From the NCBI GenBank assembly GCA_016711215.1, contig JADJTL010000002.1, positions 744,001 to 808,000 on the forward strand: a DNA stretch of 64,000 bases, in the 5' to 3' direction. The DNA comes from Pseudomonadota bacterium. Its GTDB lineage: Bacteria > Myxococcota_A > Polyangia > GCA-2747355. The notes beneath the pieces were generated by a model, which had not been told where the DNA came from, made no database searches, and was given only the letters and a program-made list of their open reading frames with translations. The position numbers and the translations under genes are program-made. Shown piece by piece: positions 25,222 through 32,542 of the stretch; within the stretch, counting starts at the first letter, position 1; each line of letters starts with the position of its first letter.

Positions 25222-26780
25222 CGCGCCATCTCGGTGGCGCGCGTCTCGCGAATGACATTGACCTTGATCTGCGCCGGGTAGGTCAGCTCGTCCTCGACGC
25301 GCCGCGCGATGTCCTTGCTCAGCAGCACCGCCAGCTCGTCGCTGACCTTCGCGTTCTCGACGATGACGCGAACCTCGCGCCCGGCCTGAATCGCGTAGAC
25401 CTTCTCTACGCCCTCGAAGCTGCGGCAGATCGCTTCCAGCTGGTGCAGGCGCTGGATGTACGACTCGAGGCGCTCACGACGCGCCCCCGGTCGCTGCGCG
25501 CTCAGCCGGTTGGCCGCGTCGACGATGTGCGCGAGCACGCTCTCCGCCGGGACCTCGCCGTGATGCGCGGCGATCGCGTGGACGATCATCGGGTTTTCGC
25601 CATGGCGCTGCGCCAGATTGGCGCCGACGGCCGCGTGCGAGCCTTCGACCTCATGGCTGACGGCCTTGCCGAGGTCGTGCAGCAGGCCGGCGCGGCGCGC
25701 CAGCTTGATCGAGAGCCCGAGCTCCGCGGAGATCGCGCCGGCGATGTAGCCGACCTCGACGCTGTGCTGCAGCAGGTTCTGCGCGTAGGCCGAGCGGAAG
25801 CGCAGCTCTCCAAGCAGCCGCACCAGCTCGGGGTGGACGCGATGCAGGCCGAGATCGAAGACGGCCTGCTCGCCCGCCTCCTTGCAGCTCGCCTGCACCT
25901 CGTCGCCGCAGCGCTTGACGACCTCCTCGATGCGGGTCGGGTGGATGCGGCCGTCACCGACCAGGCGCGCCAGCGTCAGTCGCGCGACCTCGCGCCGCAG
26001 CGGATTGAAGGACGATAGAATCACGGCCTCGGGCGTATCGTCGATGATCAGGTCGACGCCGGTCGCCGCCTCGAGCGCGCGGATGTTGCGGCCCTCGCGC
26101 CCGATGATCCGGCCCTTCATCTCGTCGCCTGGCAGCGGCACGACCGACACCGTGCGCTCTGCCACGTACTCGCTGGCATGGCGCTGCACGGCTGTGGCGA
26201 TGATCGTGATCGCGCGCTCGTGGGCCTCGGCCTCGGTCTCACGCTCGATCCGCGCGACCTCGGCCGCCGCCTGCTGCCGCGCCTCGGCGCGAACCTGCTC
26301 GACCAGCAGCGCCCGTGCCTGCTCCGCGGACATCTGCGCCAGCTCGCTCAGCCGCTTCTCGGCGCGCGCCAGCAGCTCGGCGGAGCTGCGTGCCATGGTC
26401 TCGGCCGCTTGCTCGCGCTGCGCGAGGTCCTTCTCTTTCTGCGCGGCCCGCTTCTCCTGATCCTGCAGCTCGTCCTCGGTGACCTCGGCCATCGTCTCGC
26501 GCTGCATGAGCTGCGCGCGCTGCGCCTGGAGGTCCTCGAGCTTGCGTTTGGAGTCGGCCTCGAGCTTGGCCTTGGCCTCCAGCACGAGCTCCTTGGCCTC
26601 GAGCTCGGCGCTGCGCCGGATCTCCTGCGCCTCACCTTGCGCGCGCTCGAGCAGCTCCGCGCTGCGTTGCTCGGTGGTGCCGCCGTCGGGGAGCTCACGG
26701 CCCCGGCTCAGCAGCCGTCCGATCAAGACACCGAGCGCGGCGGCGCCGAGCGCGGCGATCACGACGATGGTCCAATTCAC
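25218..26780 (-). CDS. rny: ribonuclease Y
   Basis: 520 residues. An N-terminal membrane helix (about 4-22, VVIAALGAAALGVLIGRLLS) is followed by a long charged coiled coil (about 30-205, Ala/Glu/Gln-rich). Next is a KH domain with GRIIGREGRNIRALEAATGVDL and TPEAVILSSFNPLRREVARL, then an HD domain with ARRAGLLHDLGKAVSHEVEGSHA (His-Asp pair) and IAAHHGEVPAESVLAHIVDAANRLSAQRPGARRE. It is the membrane-bound endoribonuclease that starts mRNA decay in bacteria lacking an RNase E-centred system. It is the first gene of the minus-strand run. Its 5' leader region contains the candidate 6S RNA. Confidence 0.96.
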   Translation of the reverse strand: MNWTIVVIAALGAAALGVLIGRLLSRGRELPDGGTTEQRSAELLERAQGEAQEIRRSAELEAKELVLEAKAKLEADSKRKLEDLQAQRAQLMQRETMAEVTEDELQDQEKRAAQKEKDLAQREQAAETMARSSAELLARAEKRLSELAQMSAEQARALLVEQVRAEARQQAAAEVARIERETEAEAHERAITIIATAVQRHASEYVAERTVSVVPLPGDEMKGRIIGREGRNIRALEAATGVDLIIDDTPEAVILSSFNPLRREVARLTLARLVGDGRIHPTRIEEVVKRCGDEVQASCKEAGEQAVFDLGLHRVHPELVRLLGELRFRSAYAQNLLQHSVEVGYIAGAISAELGLSIKLARRAGLLHDLGKAVSHEVEGSHAAVGANLAQRHGENPMIVHAIAAHHGEVPAESVLAHIVDAANRLSAQRPGARRERLESYIQRLHQLEAICRSFEGVEKVYAIQAGREVRVIVENAKVSDELAVLLSKDIARRVEDELTYPAQIKVNVIRETRATEMAR

Positions 26781-26879
26781 GGGGCAACCTCCCGGGCGGC
26801 AGGCCGACGCGTCCGCAGGGCGTCATGCGACCCCCTGTAGCGCCCTTGCGCTGCGCCAATCACACCGATCGCCAGCCCA

Positions 26880-27096
26880 CCGCGCTATCGACGGTCCACG
26901 CCTTGATCAACCGCAAGGCCAACCCGACCCGTCGCGCTCTTGGTCGCACTGCTCGCGCTCGGTGCACGAAGGAACAGAAATACAGGCACGGCCGGGTTCA
27001 GGAGACCGAACGGTCGCCGCTGAGGACAAGCACCGCAGTCGGATGCAGAGCCCACGGCGCCACCACTCGCCCCGCCCCCGAAGCGCATCCGTGCGC
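26880..27096 (-). ncRNA. ssrS: candidate 6S RNA (ssrS) between zapA and rny
   Basis: The gap between zapA and rny holds no convincing gene but has a well-formed sigma-70-like promoter at its zapA end. The sequence after it can fold into a long imperfect rod. On the minus strand CCGT, GCTCT, ACTGC and GGTGC occur in that order (about 27056-27030) and pair with GCACC, GCAGT, AGAGC and ACGG further on (about 26964-26927). GCGC-rich ends at about 27098 and 26880 could close the rod. 6S RNA genes are often next to zapA, including in deltaproteobacteria as I recall. Ends are approximate. Alternatives are a long rny leader or another small RNA. Confidence 0.45.
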
Positions 27097-27100
27097 GGAT

Positions 27101-27129
27101 TGTCTACCGGCAGGCGGGACAAAGGTCAA
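27101..27129 (-). promoter_or_regulatory. sigma-70-like promoter for the zapA-rny intergenic RNA
   Basis: On the minus strand TTGACC (27129-27124) and TAGACA (27106-27101) are 17 bp apart, in a GC-rich gap where such boxes stand out. Transcription would begin at about 27096-27092 and run toward rny. Confidence 0.6.
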
Positions 27130-27203
27130 GGCGTGGACGCTAGTGGCCAGGGCGGCCCCGAGGCGTGGCGAGCCCCGGAGCGGAGCGGCGGCGGCGCGCG
27201 GCC

Positions 27204-27518
27204 TCAGGGCTCGTCGAGAGCGGCGTCGAGCTTCGTCCCCACCGCCTGCTCGATCATCCCCACGAGCGCCTCGGCGCGACCCGCGATCCGGGTCCGCATC
27301 TCCCCATGCTCGGCGCGCTCGCGAAAGAGCTCGTCGGCGATGTTCATCGCCGCGAGCACCGCCAGCTTCTGCATCGGCACGGCCTGGGTCGACTGCTGAA
27401 TCTCCGTCATCCGCGCGTTGACGAAGCCCGCGAGCGTGCGGATGTAGGTCTCGTCGGCGTCGCTGCGCACCGTGTAGCGCTGGCCGCAGACGGTGACGAC
27501 GACGGGGCGCTTGGCCAT
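27204..27518 (-). CDS. zapA: cell division protein ZapA
   Basis: 104 residues. VVVTVCGQRYTVRSDADETYIRTLAGFVNARM is the ZapA N-terminal beta/helix segment, and VPMQKLAVLAAMNIADELFRER is the conserved central helix containing the Ala-Ala-Leu/Met-Asn-Ile-Ala-Asp-Glu-Leu motif. The rest is a coiled coil. ZapA bundles FtsZ filaments at the division site. It is the gene just upstream of the candidate 6S RNA and rny. Confidence 0.92.
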   Translation of the reverse strand: MAKRPVVVTVCGQRYTVRSDADETYIRTLAGFVNARMTEIQQSTQAVPMQKLAVLAAMNIADELFRERAEHGEMRTRIAGRAEALVGMIEQAVGTKLDAALDEP

Positions 27519-27598
27519 GATGCCCAGACCTCCAGAGGCAGCCAGCCATCCTAGAGACGGGCCGCCTGGCCTGTCAACGCGCTCCGCTCGCGTGCGCC

Positions 27599-27627
27599 TT
27601 GACAGAGCGATTGCGCGAGTGTTACGC
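27599..27627 (+). promoter_or_regulatory. probable promoter of the tRNA-Lys/tRNA-Glu pair
   Basis: A perfect -35 box TTGACA (27599-27604) is followed 17 bp later by a weak -10 TTACGC (27622-27627), 12 bp before the tRNA-Lys 5' end. The GC-rich discriminator would suit stringently controlled stable-RNA promoters. Confidence 0.5.
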
Positions 27628-27639
27628 GGGTCCGCCTAA

Positions 27640-27712
27640 GAGCCCATAGCTCAGTCGGCAGAGCAGTAGACTTTTAATCTATTGGTCGGGAGTTCGACTC
27701 TCCCTGGGCTCA
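27640..27712 (+). tRNA. tRNA-Lys (anticodon TTT)
   Basis: The acceptor stem GAGCCCA (27640-27646) pairs with TGGGCTC (27705-27711), with discriminator A at 27712. The D arm AGCTC...GAGC, the anticodon loop CTTTTAA with TTT at positions 34-36, and the T arm GGGAG-TTCGACT-CTCCC are all intact. CCA is not encoded. Confidence 0.97.
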
Positions 27713-27713
27713 T

Positions 27714-27788
27714 GTCCCCATCGTCTAGCTCGGCCAAGGACACCGGCCTTTCACGTCGGTAACACGGGTTCAAATCCCGTTGGGGACG
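27714..27788 (+). tRNA. tRNA-Glu (anticodon TTC)
   Basis: The acceptor stem GTCCCCA (27714-27720) pairs with TGGGGAC (27781-27787), with discriminator G at 27788. The anticodon loop is CTTTCAC with TTC, and the T arm is ACGGG-TTCAAAT-CCCGT. It lies 1 bp after tRNA-Lys and so is co-transcribed with it. CCA is not encoded. The accessory region begins immediately downstream. Confidence 0.97.
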
Positions 27789-27914
27789 CTAGGTTTTCTT
27801 CACGATTCTCAATCGTTGCTATTTGGGTGCCTGGTCGGTGACCAAATGGTTCCCAACAGCAGGTGAATCGTGTCCATCGAGCACTGTGATTAGCTCCGCT
27901 CCGCCATCCGGTGC

Positions 27915-27985
27915 CAGGTGAACGTATCTGAACCTCAGGAAATCCAGTAGCGAGGACGTCGAAGACCTAGGTGCGGCGCCAGGCG
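27915..27985. mobile_element. relic of a miniature ISAs1-type element (copy 1)
   Basis: Bases 27933-27985 match 42748-42800 with only two mismatches over 53 bp. The preceding caggtgaacgtatctgaa (27915-27932) is a decayed version of the 18-bp terminal repeat of the element at 42729. Only this one end is recognisable here; beyond 27985 the sequence passes into the truncated regulator gene, so the element seems to have landed in, or been deleted into, that gene. Confidence 0.7.
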
Positions 27986-27995
27986 CCTGGGCCTC

Positions 27996-28352
27996 GTGGA
28001 TGCCGACCGGCGGCCGATCCGGGCGGCTCTGCTCGAGCTCCTGATCCACGGCGTGAAGTACGTCTTCGCCGTCGAGCGGGGCGGGATGACCAGGGGCCTG
28101 CCCACCGCGCACGCCGCCCCGCCACTCGCTGCCGAGATCGAGGCGGGCGACGACCCGCCGCCAGTCTGGCCAGACCCTGAGGGCACGGTCCGCGGCGAGG
28201 AGCTCAAGCCCCTCTACCGCTCGGTCGCGAAGGCGGCGCGCAACGACCCGAAGCTCTACCAGTGCCTGGCCCTGGTCGACGCGATCCGCGGCGGCCGAGC
28301 AAGGGAGCGCCAGCTCGCCGAAAAGCACCTCCGCAAGCTGCTAGGACCATGA
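27996..28352 (+). pseudogene. 5'-truncated regulator/antitoxin-like gene
   Basis: The open frame runs upstream into the IS relic, so the natural start is lost; GTG 27996 is just the first start codon left. The 118 visible residues (ALLELLIHGVKYVFAVERGG, then MTRGLPTAHAAPPL, PPVWPDPEGTVRGEELKPLY and ALVDAIRGGRARERQLAEK) have the look of a helix-turn-helix-type protein. From memory, such proteins are found directly upstream of AbiEii-like nucleotidyltransferases. The stop overlaps the next ATG (ATGA at 28349-28352), as in a toxin-antitoxin or regulator-effector pair. It may still be made from the GTG, but no ribosome-binding site is seen. Confidence 0.55.
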
Positions 28353-28678
28353 TCAACGAGAACATCGAGCGCCTCTGCCCGGTGGCCCGCAGGCTCGGCC
28401 GTCTACGTGAGCAAGTCGTCTTCCTCGGTGGTGCGACCACCGCGCTGCTGGTCACCAATCCGGCCGCGCCGGCGCTACGGCCAACGAAGGACGTGGACGT
28501 GATCATCGAGGTGGGATCGCGGGTCGCGTACAGCACCACGCTTCGCGAAAAGCTTCTCGACCTCGGCTTCCGCGAGGACGCCGAGGAGGACGCGCCGGTC
28601 TGCCGCTGGGTCGTTGAGCAGGTAAAGGTCGACATCATGGCCACCGAGGGCAACGTGCTCGGCTTCTCGAATCGCTAA
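28349..28678 (+). pseudogene. 3'-truncated nucleotidyltransferase (AbiEii/MNT-like)
   Basis: 109 residues. VVFLGGATTALLVTNPAAPALRPTKDVDVII shows the nucleotidyltransferase core: Gly-Gly, then about 20 residues on, Asp-Val-Asp for metal binding. The third acidic position could be the Asp in VKVDIMATEGNVLGF. The frame stops at TAA right after GFSNR, where relatives normally continue for a further 80-120 residues, so the C-terminal half is missing. It forms an overlapping pair with the gene upstream, which itself lacks its 5' end. Together they read as the remains of a toxin-antitoxin or abortive-infection locus. Confidence 0.6.
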
Positions 28679-28799
28679 TACGGGCCGGCGATGCGCGAGG
28701 CCACGTCGCACGAGCGGGGGGTCGGGGACAGCTCCCCGTGGCCCTGCCAAGTCACGGTGGCCACTTGTTATCAAGGCCCCGCCCGAGCATCCTGGGGGC

Positions 28800-30080
28800 A
28801 TGCGCAGAGCCGTGGCCGCCATCATGGGCGTTGGTCTCCTCGTTGCTTGCGACGACGGAAGAAGAGCGGAGCGGGACCTGGGCGCCGATGCCCTCGTGGT
28901 GGTGTCGCCGTGGCGTGACGCCGGAGCTAGCGGGCCGACCCCTGGCCAGTTCGCAGACGGCCACATCCCCACCGATGCCGCCGCAGAGGAAGGGCTCCAG
29001 ACCGACGGTGGCAGCGCCGACGTCCGCTCCATCGACGGGGCCTCGCCCGAGGTGACGGTTCCGTCGGGCCCGCTTGTAATTTACCTCGCGCCAAGTGGAC
29101 TGGACGCGCGGGACGGTCTCAGCCCTCAGAGCGCGATCCTCACCTTGCGCCGCGCCCAGAGCGTGCTTGAGGCGCTCAAGCCCGAGCGCGACGTCGAGAT
29201 TCAGATCGCGGCCGGCACCTACTATGGCCAAACGGTCATCTGGACCTACACCACGCCGAGTCACCACGTCCGGTTGATGCCCTTTGGTGGCGGCAAGACA
29301 CGGCCGATTTTCGATGGATGCCTGGAAGATAAGCCGACAGACGTTGTCGCTGGTTGTCCCGGAGGCACGTGGTTCACGCTCCGACACGCCAATGGAGAGC
29401 ACACGAACCTCCGATTCGACTATATTCACGTCACGCGCTACCAAACCGCGATCAGCCTCGATGGTCTTCGCAACGCAGAGGCTACCTCGAACGGCGGCAA
29501 CACCATCTACGGCTGCTACTTCAGCGATATTGGAAACCGCTACCAGCCGGGCCTCGCGAGTTCGACTGCGGCGCTGCGCCTGGTGAGCTCCGACGACAAC
29601 CTCATCTCCAATACCCACTTTGTGGACATCATCAACGCTGGCAACACTGCCACCACTGGACGTTGCGGCAGGCTGCACGCCATTTACGTCGCCCACCTCT
29701 CCGACCGCAATCGCATCTTGCGCAACCGCTTCGCGCGAGGCTGCGGTGATCCGATACGCCTGCGCGACTTCTCTAATAACAACGTGATCAGCGAGAACAC
29801 CTTCATCCAGATCGGGGCGACCGCGGCCTGCACCGATTGGTATTGTGACCATGACGTGCCTAACAACCCATGCACGAAGATCGGTCCGGAGTGCCCCTCC
29901 TGGAACAACGAGTTCCGGGACAATATCCTGGATAAAGACTGGAACTGTGAGCCTCTGGGCGTCTTTCACTACTTCCAAGGGGAGACGACGAGCGGCTGCG
30001 CTCCACCGAGCGCTGGCGCAGGGCGCCTCTTCACCAGCGGAAACACGCAAGCGAGCACTCCCTGCAGCCCAGCGCAGTGA
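28800..30080 (+). CDS. right-handed beta-helix surface lipoprotein
   Basis: 426 residues. The signal peptide ends in GLLVAC, so Cys17 is lipidated. An Asp/Gly-rich linker to about residue 85 precedes LVIYLAPSGLDARDGLSPQSAILTLRRAQ, the typical opening of secreted beta-helix proteins (Asp-Gly-Leu-Ser-Pro then Ala at the first turn). The body contains repeated turn motifs such as NTIYGCYFSDIG, NLISNTHFVDI, NRILRNRFARGCGD and NNVISENTFIQIG, the short N-x-I-x-x-N-x-F pattern of parallel beta-helix (PbH1) coils. The C-terminus is Cys-rich. It could bind or cleave a polysaccharide, but no catalytic set is evident. Start: ATG 28800 after a G-rich site. Transcribed alone. Confidence 0.8.
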   Translation: MRRAVAAIMGVGLLVACDDGRRAERDLGADALVVVSPWRDAGASGPTPGQFADGHIPTDAAAEEGLQTDGGSADVRSIDGASPEVTVPSGPLVIYLAPSGLDARDGLSPQSAILTLRRAQSVLEALKPERDVEIQIAAGTYYGQTVIWTYTTPSHHVRLMPFGGGKTRPIFDGCLEDKPTDVVAGCPGGTWFTLRHANGEHTNLRFDYIHVTRYQTAISLDGLRNAEATSNGGNTIYGCYFSDIGNRYQPGLASSTAALRLVSSDDNLISNTHFVDIINAGNTATTGRCGRLHAIYVAHLSDRNRILRNRFARGCGDPIRLRDFSNNNVISENTFIQIGATAACTDWYCDHDVPNNPCTKIGPECPSWNNEFRDNILDKDWNCEPLGVFHYFQGETTSGCAPPSAGAGRLFTSGNTQASTPCSPAQ

Positions 30081-30436
30081 GCTTGCAAAGCCCGACGCGC
30101 GACGCCTCCCGCCGGGCAGAGAATGCCGGTAGAGCAGCGGGCGGCCGGTCTACCGGGGGCGCTGGTCCGAGCATCGGATCGAGGGCGCAGCGCTTCGGGG
30201 GGAACCTTCAGGATCACCAAGCGGAGTGTTGGGCGCGCCGTCTGCCGTCGACCTGACGCTGAAGAAACCGCCGGTGCCGATGATTGATGGTAAGACGCTG
30301 ATGGCGAAGCGGCGTGTTCGGTTGTCGTTCCTGCTAGCCGGCAGGGCGCCGGTAGGGCGCGCCCTCGTCCCGCGGACGTGGGGGACAGCTCCGCAGCGGT
30401 AACCGCTCAGCGGCGGGATGGGTACGGAGGGTGACG
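30081..30436. other. intergenic, 356 bp in the accessory region
   Basis: No gene seen. A short perfect inverted repeat AGCGGT-A-ACCGCT (30395-30407) lies about 30 bp before the next start and could be an operator. The string gggggacagctcc just before it (about 30380) recurs near 28730 and, inverted, near 42702. Confidence 0.4.
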
Positions 30437-30991
30437 ATGCGGAAGCGGCGGCATGGCGACGGGTCGCGATCGATGGCCCAGCACGGGCTGCTGGCTGCGG
30501 CTGCCGGCAGCGATGGCAGAGCGGTGCGAAGGACGTTGAGGAGAGCGCCTTTCGCGTTGGTCGGCGCTGTCCTGTCGACGATGGCTTGCGGCGGACCGGC
30601 GGTCGTTACGGAGTTTGGTCTGCTTCAAGCGGACGTGGAGAGCTACAAGCACCAGCGCCTCGAGCTGCATGGGAGACTCGTCGGGTGCATCGGCGATTCC
30701 ATGGCGATCCTGAAGGACGAAGCAGGGGTTCGCGTGGTGCTAATCGACGACGATGCGATATTGAGCGCCGAAGAAACAAAGAACCTCGACTTCAGCGCTT
30801 TGTCCCTGATGCCCCTCGACCAACGGGCCCGTCTGATTCCACGCGATGGGCCGCGCGTGTCAGCTGTCGGCGTCTATTCCGGCGCCAGTATGATCGAGTT
30901 CGTCAGCCGCCCCGACGCGTCGCTGGTACCGGTCGCTGTGGTCCACCGGGTCGACTTCGAGGCCTGCCGCGATTCGTTCGTGGGTGCGTGA
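30437..30991 (+). CDS. small hypothetical lipoprotein
   Basis: GGAGG at 30426-30430 favours ATG 30437 (spacing 6) over the GTG at 30431 that touches the site. 184 residues: a long Arg-rich N-terminus, then a hydrophobic stretch APFALVGAVLSTMAC with a lipobox-like Ser-Thr-Met-Ala-Cys at about residue 51, so a later start may be the real one. The mature part of about 130 residues is soluble and predicted mainly beta (LELHGRLVGCIGDSMAILKD, VRVVLIDDD, RVSAVGVYSG, PVAVVHRVDFEAC), which suggests a small OB-like barrel. No family recognised; no operon partners. Confidence 0.55.
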   Translation: MRKRRHGDGSRSMAQHGLLAAAAGSDGRAVRRTLRRAPFALVGAVLSTMACGGPAVVTEFGLLQADVESYKHQRLELHGRLVGCIGDSMAILKDEAGVRVVLIDDDAILSAEETKNLDFSALSLMPLDQRARLIPRDGPRVSAVGVYSGASMIEFVSRPDASLVPVAVVHRVDFEACRDSFVGA

Positions 30992-31116
30992 CGCGCCGCC
31001 GGTTTCCGCATCGTGGTCCTGAACCCGCGAATGCACCATTGACCCTAGACAGCGCGCGAATGGCGCTGCCCAGCCCACCCATGCCGCGCGCGTCGTCCCG
31101 CGCGTCATATTAACCC

Positions 31117-31152
31117 GGGTCGGCGCCCTCACTAGGGTCGGCGCCCTCACTA
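31117..31152. repeat. 18-bp tandem duplication
   Basis: gggtcggcgccctcacta is present twice without mismatch, at 31117-31134 and 31135-31152. Each unit contains the palindrome-like ggcgcc. Confidence 0.85.
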
Positions 31153-31212
31153 AGGGCAAGTCCTACAGGAGCCAACGAACCGAGACCGCTTAACTCTCAA
31201 CCGTGCCCAGGG

Positions 31213-31249
31213 TGGATCACTTCTTCCGTGCTGAAGTGGATCACTTCTT
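31213..31249. mobile_element. probable IS21-family terminal-repeat relic
   Basis: tggatcacttctt occurs at 31213-31225 and again at 31237-31249 in the same orientation. Paired copies of a 'tggatcactt' string are typical of the multiple terminal repeats at IS21-family ends. No istA/istB genes are nearby, so only the end remains. Identification from memory of such ends. Confidence 0.4.
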
Positions 31250-31370
31250 AGGCGTTGAATCCACCTTGACCACCCCGGACGACCACGAGAACTACGCACG
31301 CTCGAAGGACGCCGTAGGTACCGGTCATCACCCAGCCCTAACGATCGCCTACACGGAGGTCATCCGGTAG

Positions 31371-32195
31371 TCAGGGGCCAGCTGGAGGTCCTGCTGGGCT
31401 CACTGCGGCCGCAGCGGGGCGATCGGTGCCGCCCGGCGGCGGGGTGCCGCCCAGCACGAGGGTGACCCCAGGGCCCTTCGCTGCACCCTCGACGGCGGCC
31501 AGCAGTCGCAGCTGCAGCAGGTTCGGGTTGCCGTCGAGCAAACGAGCGCTGTTGGCCAGGCTGCGCAGCGCCGCCTGCTCGCCGCGGGCGCGCTCCAGCA
31601 TCGCCTGGCCCTCCTGCCGGGCCAGGTAGGGGGCGCCGAGCGCTCGCTTCAGCTCGCCGGGGAGGATCACGTCCTTGACCGCCAGGTCACGGACCTCGAG
31701 ACCTACCAATTGGGCACGAGCCCCGACGCGATCCCGCAGGCGCTCGCCCAGTGCGGTACGCTGCTGCAGCAACTCGTCCACGCTCAGCTCGGCCACAGCG
31801 TCCCGCAACACGAGCTGAATCGTCAGATACAGACTCGAGTGGTAGTTCTCCACGCCGTGCATGGCGAGCGCTGCATCGGTGACCGCGAAGCGAGACGCCG
31901 CGCTGAGCTTCACCGCAACGTGGTCCTTGCTCAGCAGTTCTTGGCTCGCCACCGTGACGATCGTCTCGCGCAGGTCGACGAGCTTCAGCTCACGCGCCCT
32001 GCGCCACACCCAGTGACCACCAGCCGCCAGGGTGTGACCGAAGCGTCCGCTCCGGTAGAGCAGCCCAACATGCGCCTCGGGCACCTGAGCGCGCCGCATA
32101 CCCAACCCGCGCCAAAGCAGCCCAGCAGTCAGGGTCCCCAGCACGACTATGGGGGTCCCCATGACTACGATGGAAAGGAGCTCACCGAGTGGCAT
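31371..32195 (-). CDS. SPFH-domain (slipin/prohibitin-like) membrane protein
   Basis: About 274 residues from ATG 32195, which has GGAG nine bases upstream; ATG 32210 is the alternative. A membrane helix comes first (ELLSIVVMGTPIVVLGTLTAGLLW). The SPFH domain follows: VGLLYRSGRFGHTLAAGGHWVW, LVDLRETIVTVASQELLSKDHVAVKLSAASRFAVTDA (slipin-type 'leT..vTkDnVtV' region), YLTIQLVLRDAVAELSVDELL, and GLEVRDLAVKDVILPGELKRAL. An Ala/Arg-rich helical tail (QEGQAMLERARGEQAALR) precedes a Pro/Gly-rich end. Such proteins scaffold membrane microdomains. The usual partner, an NfeD protease, is absent. Confidence 0.85.
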   Translation of the reverse strand: MPLGELLSIVVMGTPIVVLGTLTAGLLWRGLGMRRAQVPEAHVGLLYRSGRFGHTLAAGGHWVWRRARELKLVDLRETIVTVASQELLSKDHVAVKLSAASRFAVTDAALAMHGVENYHSSLYLTIQLVLRDAVAELSVDELLQQRTALGERLRDRVGARAQLVGLEVRDLAVKDVILPGELKRALGAPYLARQEGQAMLERARGEQAALRSLANSARLLDGNPNLLQLRLLAAVEGAAKGPGVTLVLGGTPPPGGTDRPAAAAVSPAGPPAGP

Positions 32196-32210
32196 GTCCC
32201 ATCGCTCCAT

Positions 32211-32542
32211 CACGGTCGCGCGCGCCGCGCCTGCCGCCGAGAGTGAGCCATCTCGGGGGAACCGCGACCGCCGGGCGGGGGTGTGAACCCACGAAGCCAA
32301 GCGTCCGCTGCGCCAAGGCGCCAGCTCCCCCGAGACAGCCCGAGAGTGGGTGATGAGCCCGGCCTTTTCGGGAGGCACGGCGGGCCCGATGCGCAGGACC
32401 GAACCTGGCAACGCCAGGCGGCTGCTGGATCCCGCTCTGGTTCGAGCCCTAGCACGGACCACGAGGGCGCCGCTACTCCCGCAACACTCCCGCGGCGGTC
32501 CGCGACTCCGGGAACGCGGGTCAGCGACTCCCGTCAGGGACT
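32211..32542. other. intergenic between the SPFH gene and the IS
   Basis: Upstream region of the SPFH gene. No gene or clear promoter seen. Near its end the string gactcc/gggactc is repeated (about 32500-32545), echoing the gggactctgg repeats beyond the other end of the insertion sequence. Confidence 0.35.

Larger units (their letters stand above)
30992..31370. other. intergenic with repeat and IS debris, 379 bp
   Basis: No intact gene. It contains the 18-bp tandem repeat at 31117, the terminal-repeat debris at 31213, and a short open frame after it (LTTPDDHENYARSKDAVG) that may be transposon-derived. Confidence 0.4.
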
